A stretch of DNA of 64,000 nt from Bacteroidota bacterium. GTDB lineage: Bacteria > Bacteroidota > Bacteroidia > UKL13-3. Both the position numbers and the translations under genes were made by a program. Below the pieces are notes generated by a model. That model saw only the letters and a program-made list of their open reading frames with translations, had not been told where the DNA came from and ran no database searches. Positions 46,342 through 55,642 of this stretch are shown here, one piece after another; within the stretch, counting starts at the first letter, position 1; every line of letters begins with the position of its first letter. Where the stretch lies: contig JAIYAT010000034.1 in assembly GCA_027488905.1 (NCBI GenBank), positions 62,001 through 126,000 of the forward strand. Reading direction: 5' to 3'.

Positions 46342-47277
46342 ATGTTCGTTATCAGTCCAGACCCATTTTTAATGCCCACTTATCGCATCGGTGCTTTTGT
46401 TACTGCATCTATTGCCCGCAATGCCAAAATTGATGCGGTTTGGGCAGAAAATGCACAAACCTATTTTAATGAACGATTTGGAGAGAACAATTGGCTTGTT
46501 ACCAAAAACGGCAGAGAAGCCATTGCCTTTGCCATGGAGGAGCTTAACCTTGAGTTAACTCAAAACATAAGTATTCTAACACCTTCTCATAACCTTTATA
46601 TTAGCGGCTGCGTTACCTCTACCCTTTCAAATTACTGCCAATGGGACCGTGAAGCGAGCAAGCAAACTGCTGCCTATTTTGTCAATCATGAGTTTGGATA
46701 TTTATTTAAAGATATGGTTGGATTGGTGAATACAGGCCTTCCAGTGATTGAGGATTGTTGTACTACCTTTTTTAGCCAAGATGACCATCATAAAATTGGC
46801 CTGTATGGCAACTACAGTATATATAGCTTTCCTAAGTTTTTTAGCATTCAAATAGGTGGTCTACTAGTTGGAAAAGGCGTTGGTTCAAACCAAAAACTAT
46901 TGAACAAAGTATCACTAACAAGCGATGAAATAAACTATGTTTTAAAGGTAGTTGGTTTTGAATTAAGAGAAGTAGGTAATATCCTTCAGAAAAGAAGTGA
47001 ATTGCACAAATATGCAAGCGCGGCATTTGAATCATTGGGCTTTAGCCTGAGGTTTCCAAATGAGCCTGGAATTGTTCCTTCACTGCTATTATTAAACAAC
47101 CACCAAATCATCAAAGATTTACCAAGTTTTAAAAACTACTTGTACGCTCAAGGAATTCAAAACAGCGTTTTCTATGGAGAGGATACCTTTTTTATCCCTT
47201 GCCATCACTATTTAAGCGAAGCAGATATTGATTATTTTAAATTTGTAACTGAACAATATATTCAAGTCCAAAATTAA
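46342..47277 (+). CDS. DegT/DnrJ/EryC1-like PLP-fold protein
   Basis: A 311-residue protein with the fold pattern of sugar aminotransferases: NNWLVTKNGREAIAFAMEEL at the N-terminus, LPVIEDCCTTFF with the PLP-contacting Asp, and YGNYSIYSFPKFFSIQIGG, where Lys in FPKFF is the likely Schiff-base residue. It is shorter than typical DegT enzymes (about 370) and lacks a clear C-terminal His/sugar region. It may be a divergent amino-sugar enzyme. It is located between yifB and the fucose locus but not clearly part of either. It contains the 10-mer at 46882. Confidence 0.72.
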   Translation: MFVISPDPFLMPTYRIGAFVTASIARNAKIDAVWAENAQTYFNERFGENNWLVTKNGREAIAFAMEELNLELTQNISILTPSHNLYISGCVTSTLSNYCQWDREASKQTAAYFVNHEFGYLFKDMVGLVNTGLPVIEDCCTTFFSQDDHHKIGLYGNYSIYSFPKFFSIQIGGLLVGKGVGSNQKLLNKVSLTSDEINYVLKVVGFELREVGNILQKRSELHKYASAAFESLGFSLRFPNEPGIVPSLLLLNNHQIIKDLPSFKNYLYAQGIQNSVFYGEDTFFIPCHHYLSEADIDYFKFVTEQYIQVQN

Positions 47278-47291
47278 TTCAAACTTGCCCT

Positions 47292-48596
47292 TTACAATCC
47301 TCCTTTGCCGCTATATAATTGCAAAGGTTTCTCTAAACTTAGTTTTACAACTGTTATATAGGAATCCTGAGCTGTTGACGGTATATCTAGATATACTAAA
47401 CCAGGGACAGAGCTCCAATAAATTTTCCCTACAATTTTAGGTTTAATAGCTTCTGAAGTTCCCACAATTTCTGCCTTTAGTATTTTATTCTTTAATCCCT
47501 TTACATAAATGCTATTTGCATTGCTACTATTCACAAATAAAAATAAACTCATTGAGTCTTTAGATAAGGTACTAGCGCCATAAAAGTGCCCTTGTGACAA
47601 ACCTGCGGAAGTGCCATAAATGGCTTCTGCATGCTTATGGGTCCATTTACCCAATTCTTTGATTAAGTACTTTTGCGCATCTGGAAATGTCCCATCTGCT
47701 TTGGGCGCTAAATCCAATAACAAATTTCCTCCATAGCCAATGCAATCAGCAAAAATGCTGATCAACTCATACGCAGTTTTATAATTGGTATCAATTGAAC
47801 GATAGCCCCAATTGTTGTTGATGGTCATGCATAATTCCCAAGCAGTCTCTGTAGGTTTGCTCACTGGGAAATTTTGCTCGGGTGTAGCGTAATCTCCATA
47901 GCCCTGCAATCGACCATTGATAATGGCATTTGGCTTGGCTTTTAAAATACCTTCCCGAATTTCTTTGGCCTGCCACTCTTGGGCACTGTGCTCCCAATCG
48001 CCATCAAACCACCATAAATCTGGTTGATATGCCGCGCTTAATTCCTGAATCTGACCATGCAAAAACTTGGTGAATTTTTGCCAACGCAAAGGCTCATTTG
48101 AAAGAATATACCTGCTAGAATCTTTTGTAAAACCTGGATAATCTGGATGTGACCAATCAATCAAAGAGTAGTATATACCCACTTTTAACTGCTCATTTTT
48201 TAAGGCTTGCACAAACGGGCTCAGGACATCTCTTTTGGCCGGCGATTTTTTAGGAATGCTCAAGCCATTCATTTTGGTATCATACAAAGCAACTCCATCA
48301 TGGTGTTTGGCTGTAATAACACAATATTTTGCACCACTTTCCTTAATTAATTTCGCCCACTCCGTAGCTTGATAATTCTCAGCCTTAAACCCTTTTATCT
48401 GGCGCATATAGGTATCATATGGCACTTCCTTATTATAAAATGCCCATGATTCGGTTGTGCCCTCAACAGCATAAATTCCCCAATGAATAAATATCCCTAA
48501 TTTGGCATCCTTAAACCATTGCATCTTGGTGCTATCTGTTTGTGCAAGATTCGGTTTGAACCAAATAAATAAAAATACTAAACAAAGTATGCGCAT
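47292..48596 (-). CDS. Alpha-L-fucosidase, GH29 (first copy)
   Basis: A 434-residue secreted glycoside hydrolase (signal peptide to about residue 19, KPNLAQ). GH29 motifs are seen: FKDAKLGIFIHWGIYAV, ITAKHHDGVALYD, and the nucleophile Asp in LWWFDGDWE. A short C-terminal beta domain completes it. It removes fucose from glycans in the periplasm or outside. It diverges from the kinase-fusion gene by 53 bases. It is the left border of the fucose locus. Confidence 0.93.
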   Translation of the reverse strand: MRILCLVFLFIWFKPNLAQTDSTKMQWFKDAKLGIFIHWGIYAVEGTTESWAFYNKEVPYDTYMRQIKGFKAENYQATEWAKLIKESGAKYCVITAKHHDGVALYDTKMNGLSIPKKSPAKRDVLSPFVQALKNEQLKVGIYYSLIDWSHPDYPGFTKDSSRYILSNEPLRWQKFTKFLHGQIQELSAAYQPDLWWFDGDWEHSAQEWQAKEIREGILKAKPNAIINGRLQGYGDYATPEQNFPVSKPTETAWELCMTINNNWGYRSIDTNYKTAYELISIFADCIGYGGNLLLDLAPKADGTFPDAQKYLIKELGKWTHKHAEAIYGTSAGLSQGHFYGASTLSKDSMSLFLFVNSSNANSIYVKGLKNKILKAEIVGTSEAIKPKIVGKIYWSSVPGLVYLDIPSTAQDSYITVVKLSLEKPLQLYSGKGGL

Positions 48597-48649
48597 GGTT
48601 GAATTTTTTTATTTACAATTGAAATAACAAGTTTATCAGGAAGCAAAGT

Positions 48650-49807
48650 ATGATAGATAACGCAAATAAAAAAGTAATGGTGAGTGGTTGTTTCGACCTA
48701 TTGCACAGTGGCCATGTGGCCTTCTTAAAAAGTGCTGCAAAATATGGAAAACTGCACATTTGCCTTGGCTCAGATCAAACTGTATTTGATTTAAAAAAAC
48801 GAAAAACCATTAACCCCGAGGCAGAAAGAAAATATTTGCTTGAAGCCCTATCTTGCGTGCACAAAGTATATGTGAGCAGCGGAAATGGTTATTTAGATTT
48901 TTTGCCAGAAATGGATATCATAAAGCCAGATATTTTTATTGTAAACCATGATGGACATTCGGCAGATAAAGAAACTTTATGCCAGCAAAAAAGCATTCAA
49001 TACATTGTGCTGCCTAGAACGCCGCATGCTGATTTAGCGGCACGCTCCACTACTGCTTTAAGAGAAGTCAATCAAATTCCCTATCGCATAGATTTAGCAG
49101 GTGGATGGTTAGATCAACCCTTTGTTTCTAAACTTGCCAGCGGACCGGTAATAACCCTTTGTATAGAACCAAACCTAGCATTTGATACGCGCAGTGGCAT
49201 GGCTACCAGCACAAGAAAATGTGCCACCCAATTGTGGCATACTCAAATTCCAAGACCAAATGATGAATTGATTGCCAAGCAACTTTTTGCTTTTGAAAAC
49301 CCACCCGGTACCAAAGAAATAGCAGGCTCGCAAGATAGCATTGGCATCGTTTATTCTGGCTTAACCAAAAGTATATATCAAGCAGATTATTGGCCAAAGC
49401 AAATAGATAATTTACAAGATGAATCTACGCTTCAATTGCTCGAACAACATTTATATTTTTTACCGCTCGGGTCAAGGAAAGACAACTATCATGTATTGGG
49501 TCAAACCAACCTAAACCAAATAGATGCTCAATTGCTCGCTAAGGCTGCCGAAGATTGCTGGAATGCCTTATTGGCAAAAGACCTTAAAGCGATAGGTAAA
49601 TACATGCGAGCCTCGTTTGAAGCTCAAATAAAAATGTTTCCACTCATGGTTGATGGGTCTATTTTGCAACTTATTCAGGTTTATCAAAACCAAGTATTCG
49701 GCTATAAAATTAGTGGTGCTGGAGGTGGTGGATATCTTGTTTTATTAAGTGAAACACCCATAGAAAATGCCTTGAAAATAACTGTTAGAAGATATCCAAT
49801 ATGGTAA
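48650..49807 (+). CDS. Nucleotidyltransferase-GHMP kinase fusion in the fucose locus
   Basis: A 385-residue two-domain protein. Residues 1-140 form a cytidylyltransferase-type Rossmann domain with HSGH (19-22) and STTALRE (133-139, equivalent of the ISSTxxR motif). Residues 143-385 form a complete but short GHMP kinase with PYRIDLAGGWLD (144-155), the phosphate loop SGMATSTRK (182-190), GSQDS (226-230), and SGAGGGGY (355-362). The arrangement parallels Bacteroides Fkp, where a guanylyltransferase precedes a fucokinase, but the first domain is of a different fold. A fucose kinase plus nucleotidyltransferase is the natural inference. The fucP start overlaps its last seven bases. Confidence 0.82.
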   Translation: MIDNANKKVMVSGCFDLLHSGHVAFLKSAAKYGKLHICLGSDQTVFDLKKRKTINPEAERKYLLEALSCVHKVYVSSGNGYLDFLPEMDIIKPDIFIVNHDGHSADKETLCQQKSIQYIVLPRTPHADLAARSTTALREVNQIPYRIDLAGGWLDQPFVSKLASGPVITLCIEPNLAFDTRSGMATSTRKCATQLWHTQIPRPNDELIAKQLFAFENPPGTKEIAGSQDSIGIVYSGLTKSIYQADYWPKQIDNLQDESTLQLLEQHLYFLPLGSRKDNYHVLGQTNLNQIDAQLLAKAAEDCWNALLAKDLKAIGKYMRASFEAQIKMFPLMVDGSILQLIQVYQNQVFGYKISGAGGGGYLVLLSETPIENALKITVRRYPIW

Positions 49808-50982
49808 TAAAAAATAAGCTTCCTCAAGCATTGCCCTTGATGGCAATTTTCAGTTTGTTTTTCTTGTGGGCCTTGGCACATAACTTAAATCCTATTCTCA
49901 TACCACATTTAAAAAATGCTTGTTCCCTCAACGATATGCAATCTGCATTGGTAGATTCTAGCTTTTACCTGGCCTATTTTTTTATGGCTTTGCCAGCAGG
50001 ATTTATCATAAAGAAATATGGATATCAAAGTACCATTGTGTTGGGCTTATTTTTATTTTCAATGGGAGCTTTTGTTTTTTACCCTGCGGCAACGCTAGTT
50101 TCTTATCCGCTCTTTTTGTTAGGCCTGTTTATCATTGCAACTGGCATCACATTCCTAGAAACCGCAGCCAATCCTTATGTTAGCATTTTAGGAGCGCCAG
50201 AAACAGCATCACAGCGACTAAACTTTGCGCAGGCATTTAACGGCCTTGGTGCAACATTAGCTGCCCTTTTTGGAAGTAAATTTATTCTTTCAGATAGCAG
50301 CGGAGATGCGCTAGGTGTGCGCATCCCTTATCTTATCATTGGAATAATCGTGATAATTGTGATGATAATTTTCATTAAAATAAAATTGCCAAAAGCTAAG
50401 CAAGAAAAGGAAACACAAGCATTTTCGTTTAAGCGATTGTTGGGTTATCCTCAGTTGCGTTGGGCCTTGTTTGCTCAATTTTTTTATGTTGGTGCACAAG
50501 TTGGGATTGGTAGTTTTTTTATACGCTATTGTGTGTCTCAAACACAAATGAGCAATGAAAAAGCAGCTTTGTACTTATCAGCTGCATTGTTGCTTTTTAT
50601 GGTAGGAAGATTTTTAGGAGCAGCATTGCTAAAGGTTTTGCAAACCAAAACATTACTTTTTCTGTATAGCATGCTCAATATACTACTGCTTACAGGCGTA
50701 GTTTTAGGAAGAGACTTTTGGGCTATTTATGCTTTAATGGGTACAGAATTTTTCATGTCAATTATGTTTCCTAGCATTTTTGCAGCAGGCATAAAAGGTC
50801 TTGGATCAGACACAAGATTTGGTTCACCGTTAATTATAATGACTATAGTAGGCGGAGCAATTTTGCCTGTAATAATGGGTGCGATTTCAGATGTTGCTAC
50901 CATTAATTTTGCCTTTACAGTTCCTATGTTTTGCTTTGCAATTATTGCTTGGTTTGCTTGGAAATTACCAAAAGAAAATTGA
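49801..50982 (+). CDS. fucP: L-fucose:H+ symporter (FucP-type MFS)
   Basis: A 393-residue transporter with 12 membrane helices. FLETAANPYVSILGAPE and RLNFAQAFNGLGA are typical of the FucP/sugar family. It imports L-fucose released by the flanking fucosidases. Its start codon lies inside the end of the preceding gene (ATGGTAA), and its stop is one base before the mutarotase start. This indicates a tight three-gene operon. Confidence 0.92.
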   Translation: MVIKNKLPQALPLMAIFSLFFLWALAHNLNPILIPHLKNACSLNDMQSALVDSSFYLAYFFMALPAGFIIKKYGYQSTIVLGLFLFSMGAFVFYPAATLVSYPLFLLGLFIIATGITFLETAANPYVSILGAPETASQRLNFAQAFNGLGATLAALFGSKFILSDSSGDALGVRIPYLIIGIIVIIVMIIFIKIKLPKAKQEKETQAFSFKRLLGYPQLRWALFAQFFYVGAQVGIGSFFIRYCVSQTQMSNEKAALYLSAALLLFMVGRFLGAALLKVLQTKTLLFLYSMLNILLLTGVVLGRDFWAIYALMGTEFFMSIMFPSIFAAGIKGLGSDTRFGSPLIIMTIVGGAILPVIMGAISDVATINFAFTVPMFCFAIIAWFAWKLPKEN

Positions 50983-50983
50983 G

Positions 50984-51313
50984 ATGAAAAAATTCGTATT
51001 GGCTTTGGACCTAAAACCTGATCAAGCGCTCATAGCTGCCTATGAGGCCCATCACAAAGCGGTTTGGCCAGAAGTTTTAGCGCAAATTAAAGCAAGTGGT
51101 ATACATCAATGTGATATTTACCGTGTACAAAACCGTTTGGTGATGTTACTTGAAACAAGCGATGATTTTAGTTTCGAGAAAAAGAATTTACAAGACCAAA
51201 GCAACCCTAAAGTGCAAGCATGGGAAGCGTTAATGTGGAACTATCAGCAGGCGTTACCAAGGGCAAAAGATGGTGAAAAATGGATGTTAATGGAACAGAT
51301 TTTTGGGTTATAA
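50984..51313 (+). CDS. L-fucose/L-rhamnose mutarotase (DUF718)
   Basis: A 109-residue dimeric ferredoxin-like protein that interconverts alpha and beta anomers of 6-deoxyhexoses. Family pattern: EAHHKAVWPEVLAQIKASGI with His and Trp, then MWNYQQALPRA. I moved the start to MKKFVLALD at 50984 because an upstream extension would lie inside fucP. It is the last gene of the fucose operon and meets the second fucosidase tail-to-tail. Confidence 0.9.
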   Translation: MKKFVLALDLKPDQALIAAYEAHHKAVWPEVLAQIKASGIHQCDIYRVQNRLVMLLETSDDFSFEKKNLQDQSNPKVQAWEALMWNYQQALPRAKDGEKWMLMEQIFGL

Positions 51314-51319
51314 TAACCT

Positions 51320-52795
51320 TTACTCAATTGCTTCTGCCCTAAAAACCCAAGCATATTTGCAAGGCATTTTATTCTTAAGTGAATTTGGAATATAAATGAT
51401 ACAGCCATTGCCATTTTTCTTCCACTTAAGTTTTTGGCTTGACCCAAGCAAAGTTACAGTGGAGCCCGACTTTGGGCAATGTGTTTCAATCCTAATTTGA
51501 GAAGGTATGGTAGTTTCGTTCTTATCTTGTATGTAGATAAAGTTTGTTCTACCTATGGAATCTTGTGTAAAGCAAACCTGATTTTCTTTAAATGGCGCTA
51601 AGGTGTTTGTGTTGTAGATAGCACTTTCATTTACTTTCATCCATTCTCCATAGGCTTCGAGTAATTGGTAAGCTCCTTGCTGCCATTCCCCTTCGGGAGT
51701 TGGTGCAATATTTAACAATAAATTACCTCCTTTAGAAACAATATCCACCAATAAGTGAATTCCCTCTCTTCCACTCATGTATTTGGCGTTAGGGGTGTGT
51801 GCCCAACCACCTCCAGAAATAATGCAACTTTCCCATGGATAAGGCAATTCCTTAGCAGGAACTCGATTTTCTGGTGTAAGGTAGTTCTGGTTTTTGCCAT
51901 ATACTGCCCTGTCAACAACTATTAGTCCTGGCTGCAGCACTCTTGCCTTTGCCACCAATTCATCCATTCTTATATCTTGGTTTATGCTTCTATGAAAAAC
52001 ATATCCATTTTTACTTTCTTTAAACTGTTCGTCATACCACGATTCAATTTCTGTTTTAGATTTCTTAGAAACCCATCCACCATCCAACCAAAGGATATTT
52101 ACTTTTCCATAATCCTGTAGTAACTCAAAAATTTGTCCATGTGTAAAATCAACATATTTATTCCATTTTTCGGAATTTGACTCTGGCTCATAATTTACAT
52201 TTCTATCTCTTGGAGGGTACATGCTATCCCAATAATTTGGGTGATGCCAATCTGGTTTACTAAAATAAGCACCAGTCCAAAGTCCTTGGTTTCGAAAAGC
52301 ATTAAATACCTCTAAGGTAATGTTCTTTTTAGGGTGACTTGCAAAGGCACAAGATGAATCTGTAATTTTATAATCTGTAAGTTTAGAGTCAAACATAGAG
52401 AATCCATCATGGTGTTTGGTGGTAAAAACCACATAACGCATTCCAGCATTTTTAGCTGCTAAAGCCCATTGTTCTGGGTTGAACCGAACTGGATTAAACG
52501 TAGCCTTTAAGTTTTCATATTCCTTTTTATAAGCGAAATAATTTCCTGGATTTTTACCCATTTTGCGCTCGCACCAGCCGTATTCTTCTGGGCAAATGGA
52601 CCAAGATTCTACAATCCCCCACTGGCTGTAAGGCCCCCAATGCATCAGCAAACCAAATTTTAAACCTTGCCACGCTTTGATTTGAAGCAGTGCTGAAGAA
52701 TCTGTTTCAGGCAAATATTTTTCTTCTTCGCTGTGTTGAGCAAAAGTAGAACATGCAAAAAGAGTAAATAAAATAAGTATCTTAAGCCTTGTCAT
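51320..52795 (-). CDS. Alpha-L-fucosidase, GH29 (second copy)
   Basis: A 491-residue secreted fucosidase (signal peptide to about residue 19, CSTFAQ) with FGLLMHWGPYSQWG, FTTKHHDGFSMFD, and nucleophile region NILWLDGGW. It is only distantly similar to the copy at 47292, so linkage specificity may differ (GH29-A versus -B). It is the right border of the fucose locus, convergent with the mutarotase (6-base gap). Confidence 0.93.
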   Translation of the reverse strand: MTRLKILILFTLFACSTFAQHSEEEKYLPETDSSALLQIKAWQGLKFGLLMHWGPYSQWGIVESWSICPEEYGWCERKMGKNPGNYFAYKKEYENLKATFNPVRFNPEQWALAAKNAGMRYVVFTTKHHDGFSMFDSKLTDYKITDSSCAFASHPKKNITLEVFNAFRNQGLWTGAYFSKPDWHHPNYWDSMYPPRDRNVNYEPESNSEKWNKYVDFTHGQIFELLQDYGKVNILWLDGGWVSKKSKTEIESWYDEQFKESKNGYVFHRSINQDIRMDELVAKARVLQPGLIVVDRAVYGKNQNYLTPENRVPAKELPYPWESCIISGGGWAHTPNAKYMSGREGIHLLVDIVSKGGNLLLNIAPTPEGEWQQGAYQLLEAYGEWMKVNESAIYNTNTLAPFKENQVCFTQDSIGRTNFIYIQDKNETTIPSQIRIETHCPKSGSTVTLLGSSQKLKWKKNGNGCIIYIPNSLKNKMPCKYAWVFRAEAIE

Positions 52796-52842
52796 ATAAA
52801 TAAATGAAAAGGCAATATATTAATTAGTAAAATAAAGACAAT

Positions 52843-53025
52843 TTAATTCTCGTCCTTCTTTAAACAAGTAATGATGCTGAAGCACTTTCTACACCAAAAG
52901 GTCTTTAGGTTCAAAAAGAAAAAAAAGAAATGGGCCCAAAACGGTCTTTTAACACGCTCCAAATCCCATGACCCACAATTTGGACAATGAGCATGCAGTT
53001 TATATTTTATTATCTGACCTCCCAT
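52843..53025 (-). CDS. Small zinc-ribbon protein
   Basis: A 60-residue protein with two CxxC pairs: HCPNCGSWDLERVKR and WCRKCF. A Phe-rich hydrophobic stretch (HFFFFFLNLK) lies between them, forming a membrane-associated zinc ribbon. Similar short proteins with CPxCGS and CRxC occur in Bacteroidota, but their function is unknown. The start ATG is preceded by a gap to holB that contains TATATTTG at 53025-53032 on the other strand. Confidence 0.6.
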   Translation of the reverse strand: MGGQIIKYKLHAHCPNCGSWDLERVKRPFWAHFFFFFLNLKTFWCRKCFSIITCLKKDEN

Positions 53026-53127
53026 ATATTTGTACGAATGTAAACATTAACTTAATAATAATTTAATGACTTCTGTCAATTAAGTCTTAATTAAGTTATA
53101 TAATAGTAGTTATAAGAAGGATAAATT

Positions 53128-54249
53128 ATGCGATTTAAAGAAATAATTGGGCAAAAAGAGCTAAAAACAAAATTAATTAGTTTAGTAAAGGCTGGAAGAA
53201 TAAGCCATACGCAACTATTTGTAGGCCCTCAAGGCTCAGGTAATTTAGCTTTAGCAGTGGCCTTTTCTCAATACATCAACTGTTTGAACCCATTAGAAGA
53301 TGATAGCTGTGGTGAATGTGCTAGTTGTGTAAAGTTTGAAAAACTCATACATCCCGATTTGCATTTTACGATACCAACCATTTCTCCAATTAAAAAGAGC
53401 AATGAGCTTGCTGAAGAATGGCGAGAAGAGTTTTTAAAAAACCCATATCTCAATGATTTTGATTGGTTGAACACCCTTGACACAAAAGCAAACAAGCAAG
53501 GAAACATTACTGCCGATGAATGTCGGGATATTATTCACAGGCTTGCCTTAACTAGCTATGAAGCAAAGTATAAAACCCAAATTATCTGGCAACCTGAATT
53601 ATTGGTTAAAGAGGGAAATATACTTTTAAAACTCCTAGAGGAACCCCCTTTAGGTACACTAATTATTTTGGTTGGTTCAAACACAGAAAAAATTCTACCA
53701 ACGATACTTAGTCGTGCTCAAACCATAAAAATACCAAAGTTATTAGATGAGGAGATAAGTAGTGCTTTAATTCAATTTCACCAATGCGATTATCAAAAAG
53801 CCAGCGACATTGCTCGTTTGAGTGACGGAAATTATAATATGGCATTGTCTTTACTTCAATCTGGGCATGATGGCTATTTTGAACGGTACAGTGTTTGGAT
53901 GCGCTGTTGTTTTGCGGGTAAGGTAGATGAATTACAAAAATGGGTAGATGAAATAAATGAAACAGGTAGAGAATATGTAAAAAACTTTATGGGTTATACC
54001 TCCCAAATGATGCGCGCCGCATTTATTTACAAGTATGGAGATGCAAGACTTCTTAGGGTTAATGCCGAAGAACTGGCCTTTATTACTAAGTTTTCTGCAT
54101 TTATTAATCAAGATAACCTAAGCGCCATCCTTCAAAGTTTAGATGAGGCTGTGAATCAAGCAGAGCGAAATGCGAATGTTAAAATCCTGTTTTTGAATCT
54201 TTCTTTGTATATTGGCGGTCAATTAAAGCACGCTCCAAAGTATGCTTAA
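53128..54249 (+). CDS. holB: DNA polymerase III delta' subunit (clamp loader)
   Basis: A 373-residue AAA+ clamp-loader subunit. P-loop position GPQGSGNLA lacks the GKS/T core, as expected of an ATP-inactive delta'. The zinc module SCGECASCVKFEKLIHPD and SRAQTIKIPKL are characteristic. The start is at ATG 53128 after an AT-rich leader. It is followed by a terminator and then ricT-gldH, a gene order that recurs in Bacteroidota. Confidence 0.9.
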   Translation: MRFKEIIGQKELKTKLISLVKAGRISHTQLFVGPQGSGNLALAVAFSQYINCLNPLEDDSCGECASCVKFEKLIHPDLHFTIPTISPIKKSNELAEEWREEFLKNPYLNDFDWLNTLDTKANKQGNITADECRDIIHRLALTSYEAKYKTQIIWQPELLVKEGNILLKLLEEPPLGTLIILVGSNTEKILPTILSRAQTIKIPKLLDEEISSALIQFHQCDYQKASDIARLSDGNYNMALSLLQSGHDGYFERYSVWMRCCFAGKVDELQKWVDEINETGREYVKNFMGYTSQMMRAAFIYKYGDARLLRVNAEELAFITKFSAFINQDNLSAILQSLDEAVNQAERNANVKILFLNLSLYIGGQLKHAPKYA

Positions 54250-54259
54250 TTTTTAAAGG

Positions 54260-54279
54260 ACCGCTTTAGCGGTTTTATT
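54260..54279 (+). terminator. Terminator after holB
   Basis: The stem ACCGC / GCGGT with a TTTA loop is followed by TTTATT, 11 bases after the holB stop. It may attenuate rather than end transcription into ricT, which starts 35 bases on. Confidence 0.65.
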
Positions 54280-54313
54280 GTTGAACCTACTTAGTTAAAA
54301 AAATATAAATAGT

Positions 54314-55642
54314 ATGGGATGTGGATCAGGCGGTTGTAGCACTGGTGGAGGTTGCAGTGGAGGCTGTAGCAGCGGTGGATGTAATAAATTAAATACCTAT
54401 GATTGGTTGGCAGAAATGGACTTGCCGCCTCATATGAAACCATTTGACATTGTTGAAGTACAATTCAAAGGCACAAGAAAAGAGTTTTATAAATCAAATA
54501 ATTTAAACGACTTCTTTATCAATGAGTATGTAGTAGTAGAGGTTGAAAATGGCTATGATATTGGAAAAGTAAACCTAAAAGGAGAGCTTGTTCGCTTGCA
54601 GTTAAAAAAGTATAACCGCAGTGAATTTGATACCGATTTCAAAAAAATCTTACGCAAAGCTAACGAAGTTGATATAGCCAAACATAAGGAAAACAAAGAG
54701 CTTGAAGTTCCTACTATGTACAAAGCCAGAAGTATAGCTATGGAACTTGGATTGAGTATGAAGCTTAGTGATGTTGAATACCAAGGAGACCGCAGAAAAG
54801 CTACTTTTTTCTATACAGCAGATGAACGTGTGGATTTTAGGGAGTTGATTAAAAAGTTAGCAGACTCGTTCAAGGTTCGCATAGAAATGCGTCAGATTGG
54901 GTATAGGCAAGAAGCTGCAAGATTAGGTGGAATTGGATCTTGTGGCAGAGAGCTTTGTTGCAGCACTTGGCTCACTGATTTTAAATTGGTTAATACAAGT
55001 GCAGCACGTTACCAAAATCTTTCTTTGAACCCTCTTAAGCTCAGTGGTCAGTGTGGCAAATTAAAATGCTGCTTAAACTTTGAGCTCGACTCTTATCTTG
55101 AGGCTTTAAAAGAATTCCCTGATGAAAATAACATTAGCTTAACTTTTGAAGACAACCGTGTTTACAAGCAAGTTAAAACAGATATTTTGAAACGGGTGAT
55201 GTGGTTTGCCCCTTTTACAGAAGCTGGAGGAGAATGGTTAAACCTTCCTGTTGCTGAAGTTCGAAACATTCAGAGTTTAAACAAAAAAGGCGAATTCCCA
55301 CCACTTTTGGTTCAAGAAAAGAAACAACTTAAAACTGAAAAAGGTGAGCTTGAATTCAAAAACGATATGGGTACGGGTAGTTTAACGCGCTTAGATGAAC
55401 GCGACCGTAAACGTAAAGGAAAAGGAAACAATAGGCCACAACAAGGGCAAGGACCAAGAAATCAGAATCCACCGAAAGTGCAACAAGATAGACCTCAAGG
55501 AGAAAGACCGGTTACTGATAATAAACCTCAAGACAACAGAAATAGGCCTCCTCAAAACAATAGAAATAATAGGCCAAACAGACCTTATAACAACCCAAAT
55601 AGAAATAACCCAAACAAACCAAAACCAGAAAACCCAGCATGA
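54314..55642 (+). CDS. PSP1-domain (RicT/YaaT-like) protein with low-complexity ends
   Basis: A 442-residue protein. The first 24 residues are a Gly/Ser/Cys sequence with five cysteines (C3, C8, C14, C18, C23). The PSP1 core follows (about 40-260), with RIEMRQIGYRQEAARLGG and two Cys clusters (SCGRELCCSTWL, CGKLKCCLNFE). These bind iron-sulphur or zinc in the Bacillus homologue, which acts in RNA processing and sporulation. The last 80 residues are Asn/Pro/Arg/Gln-rich and disordered. The gene overlaps gldH by four bases (ATGA). Confidence 0.88.
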   Translation: MGCGSGGCSTGGGCSGGCSSGGCNKLNTYDWLAEMDLPPHMKPFDIVEVQFKGTRKEFYKSNNLNDFFINEYVVVEVENGYDIGKVNLKGELVRLQLKKYNRSEFDTDFKKILRKANEVDIAKHKENKELEVPTMYKARSIAMELGLSMKLSDVEYQGDRRKATFFYTADERVDFRELIKKLADSFKVRIEMRQIGYRQEAARLGGIGSCGRELCCSTWLTDFKLVNTSAARYQNLSLNPLKLSGQCGKLKCCLNFELDSYLEALKEFPDENNISLTFEDNRVYKQVKTDILKRVMWFAPFTEAGGEWLNLPVAEVRNIQSLNKKGEFPPLLVQEKKQLKTEKGELEFKNDMGTGSLTRLDERDRKRKGKGNNRPQQGQGPRNQNPPKVQQDRPQGERPVTDNKPQDNRNRPPQNNRNNRPNRPYNNPNRNNPNKPKPENPA

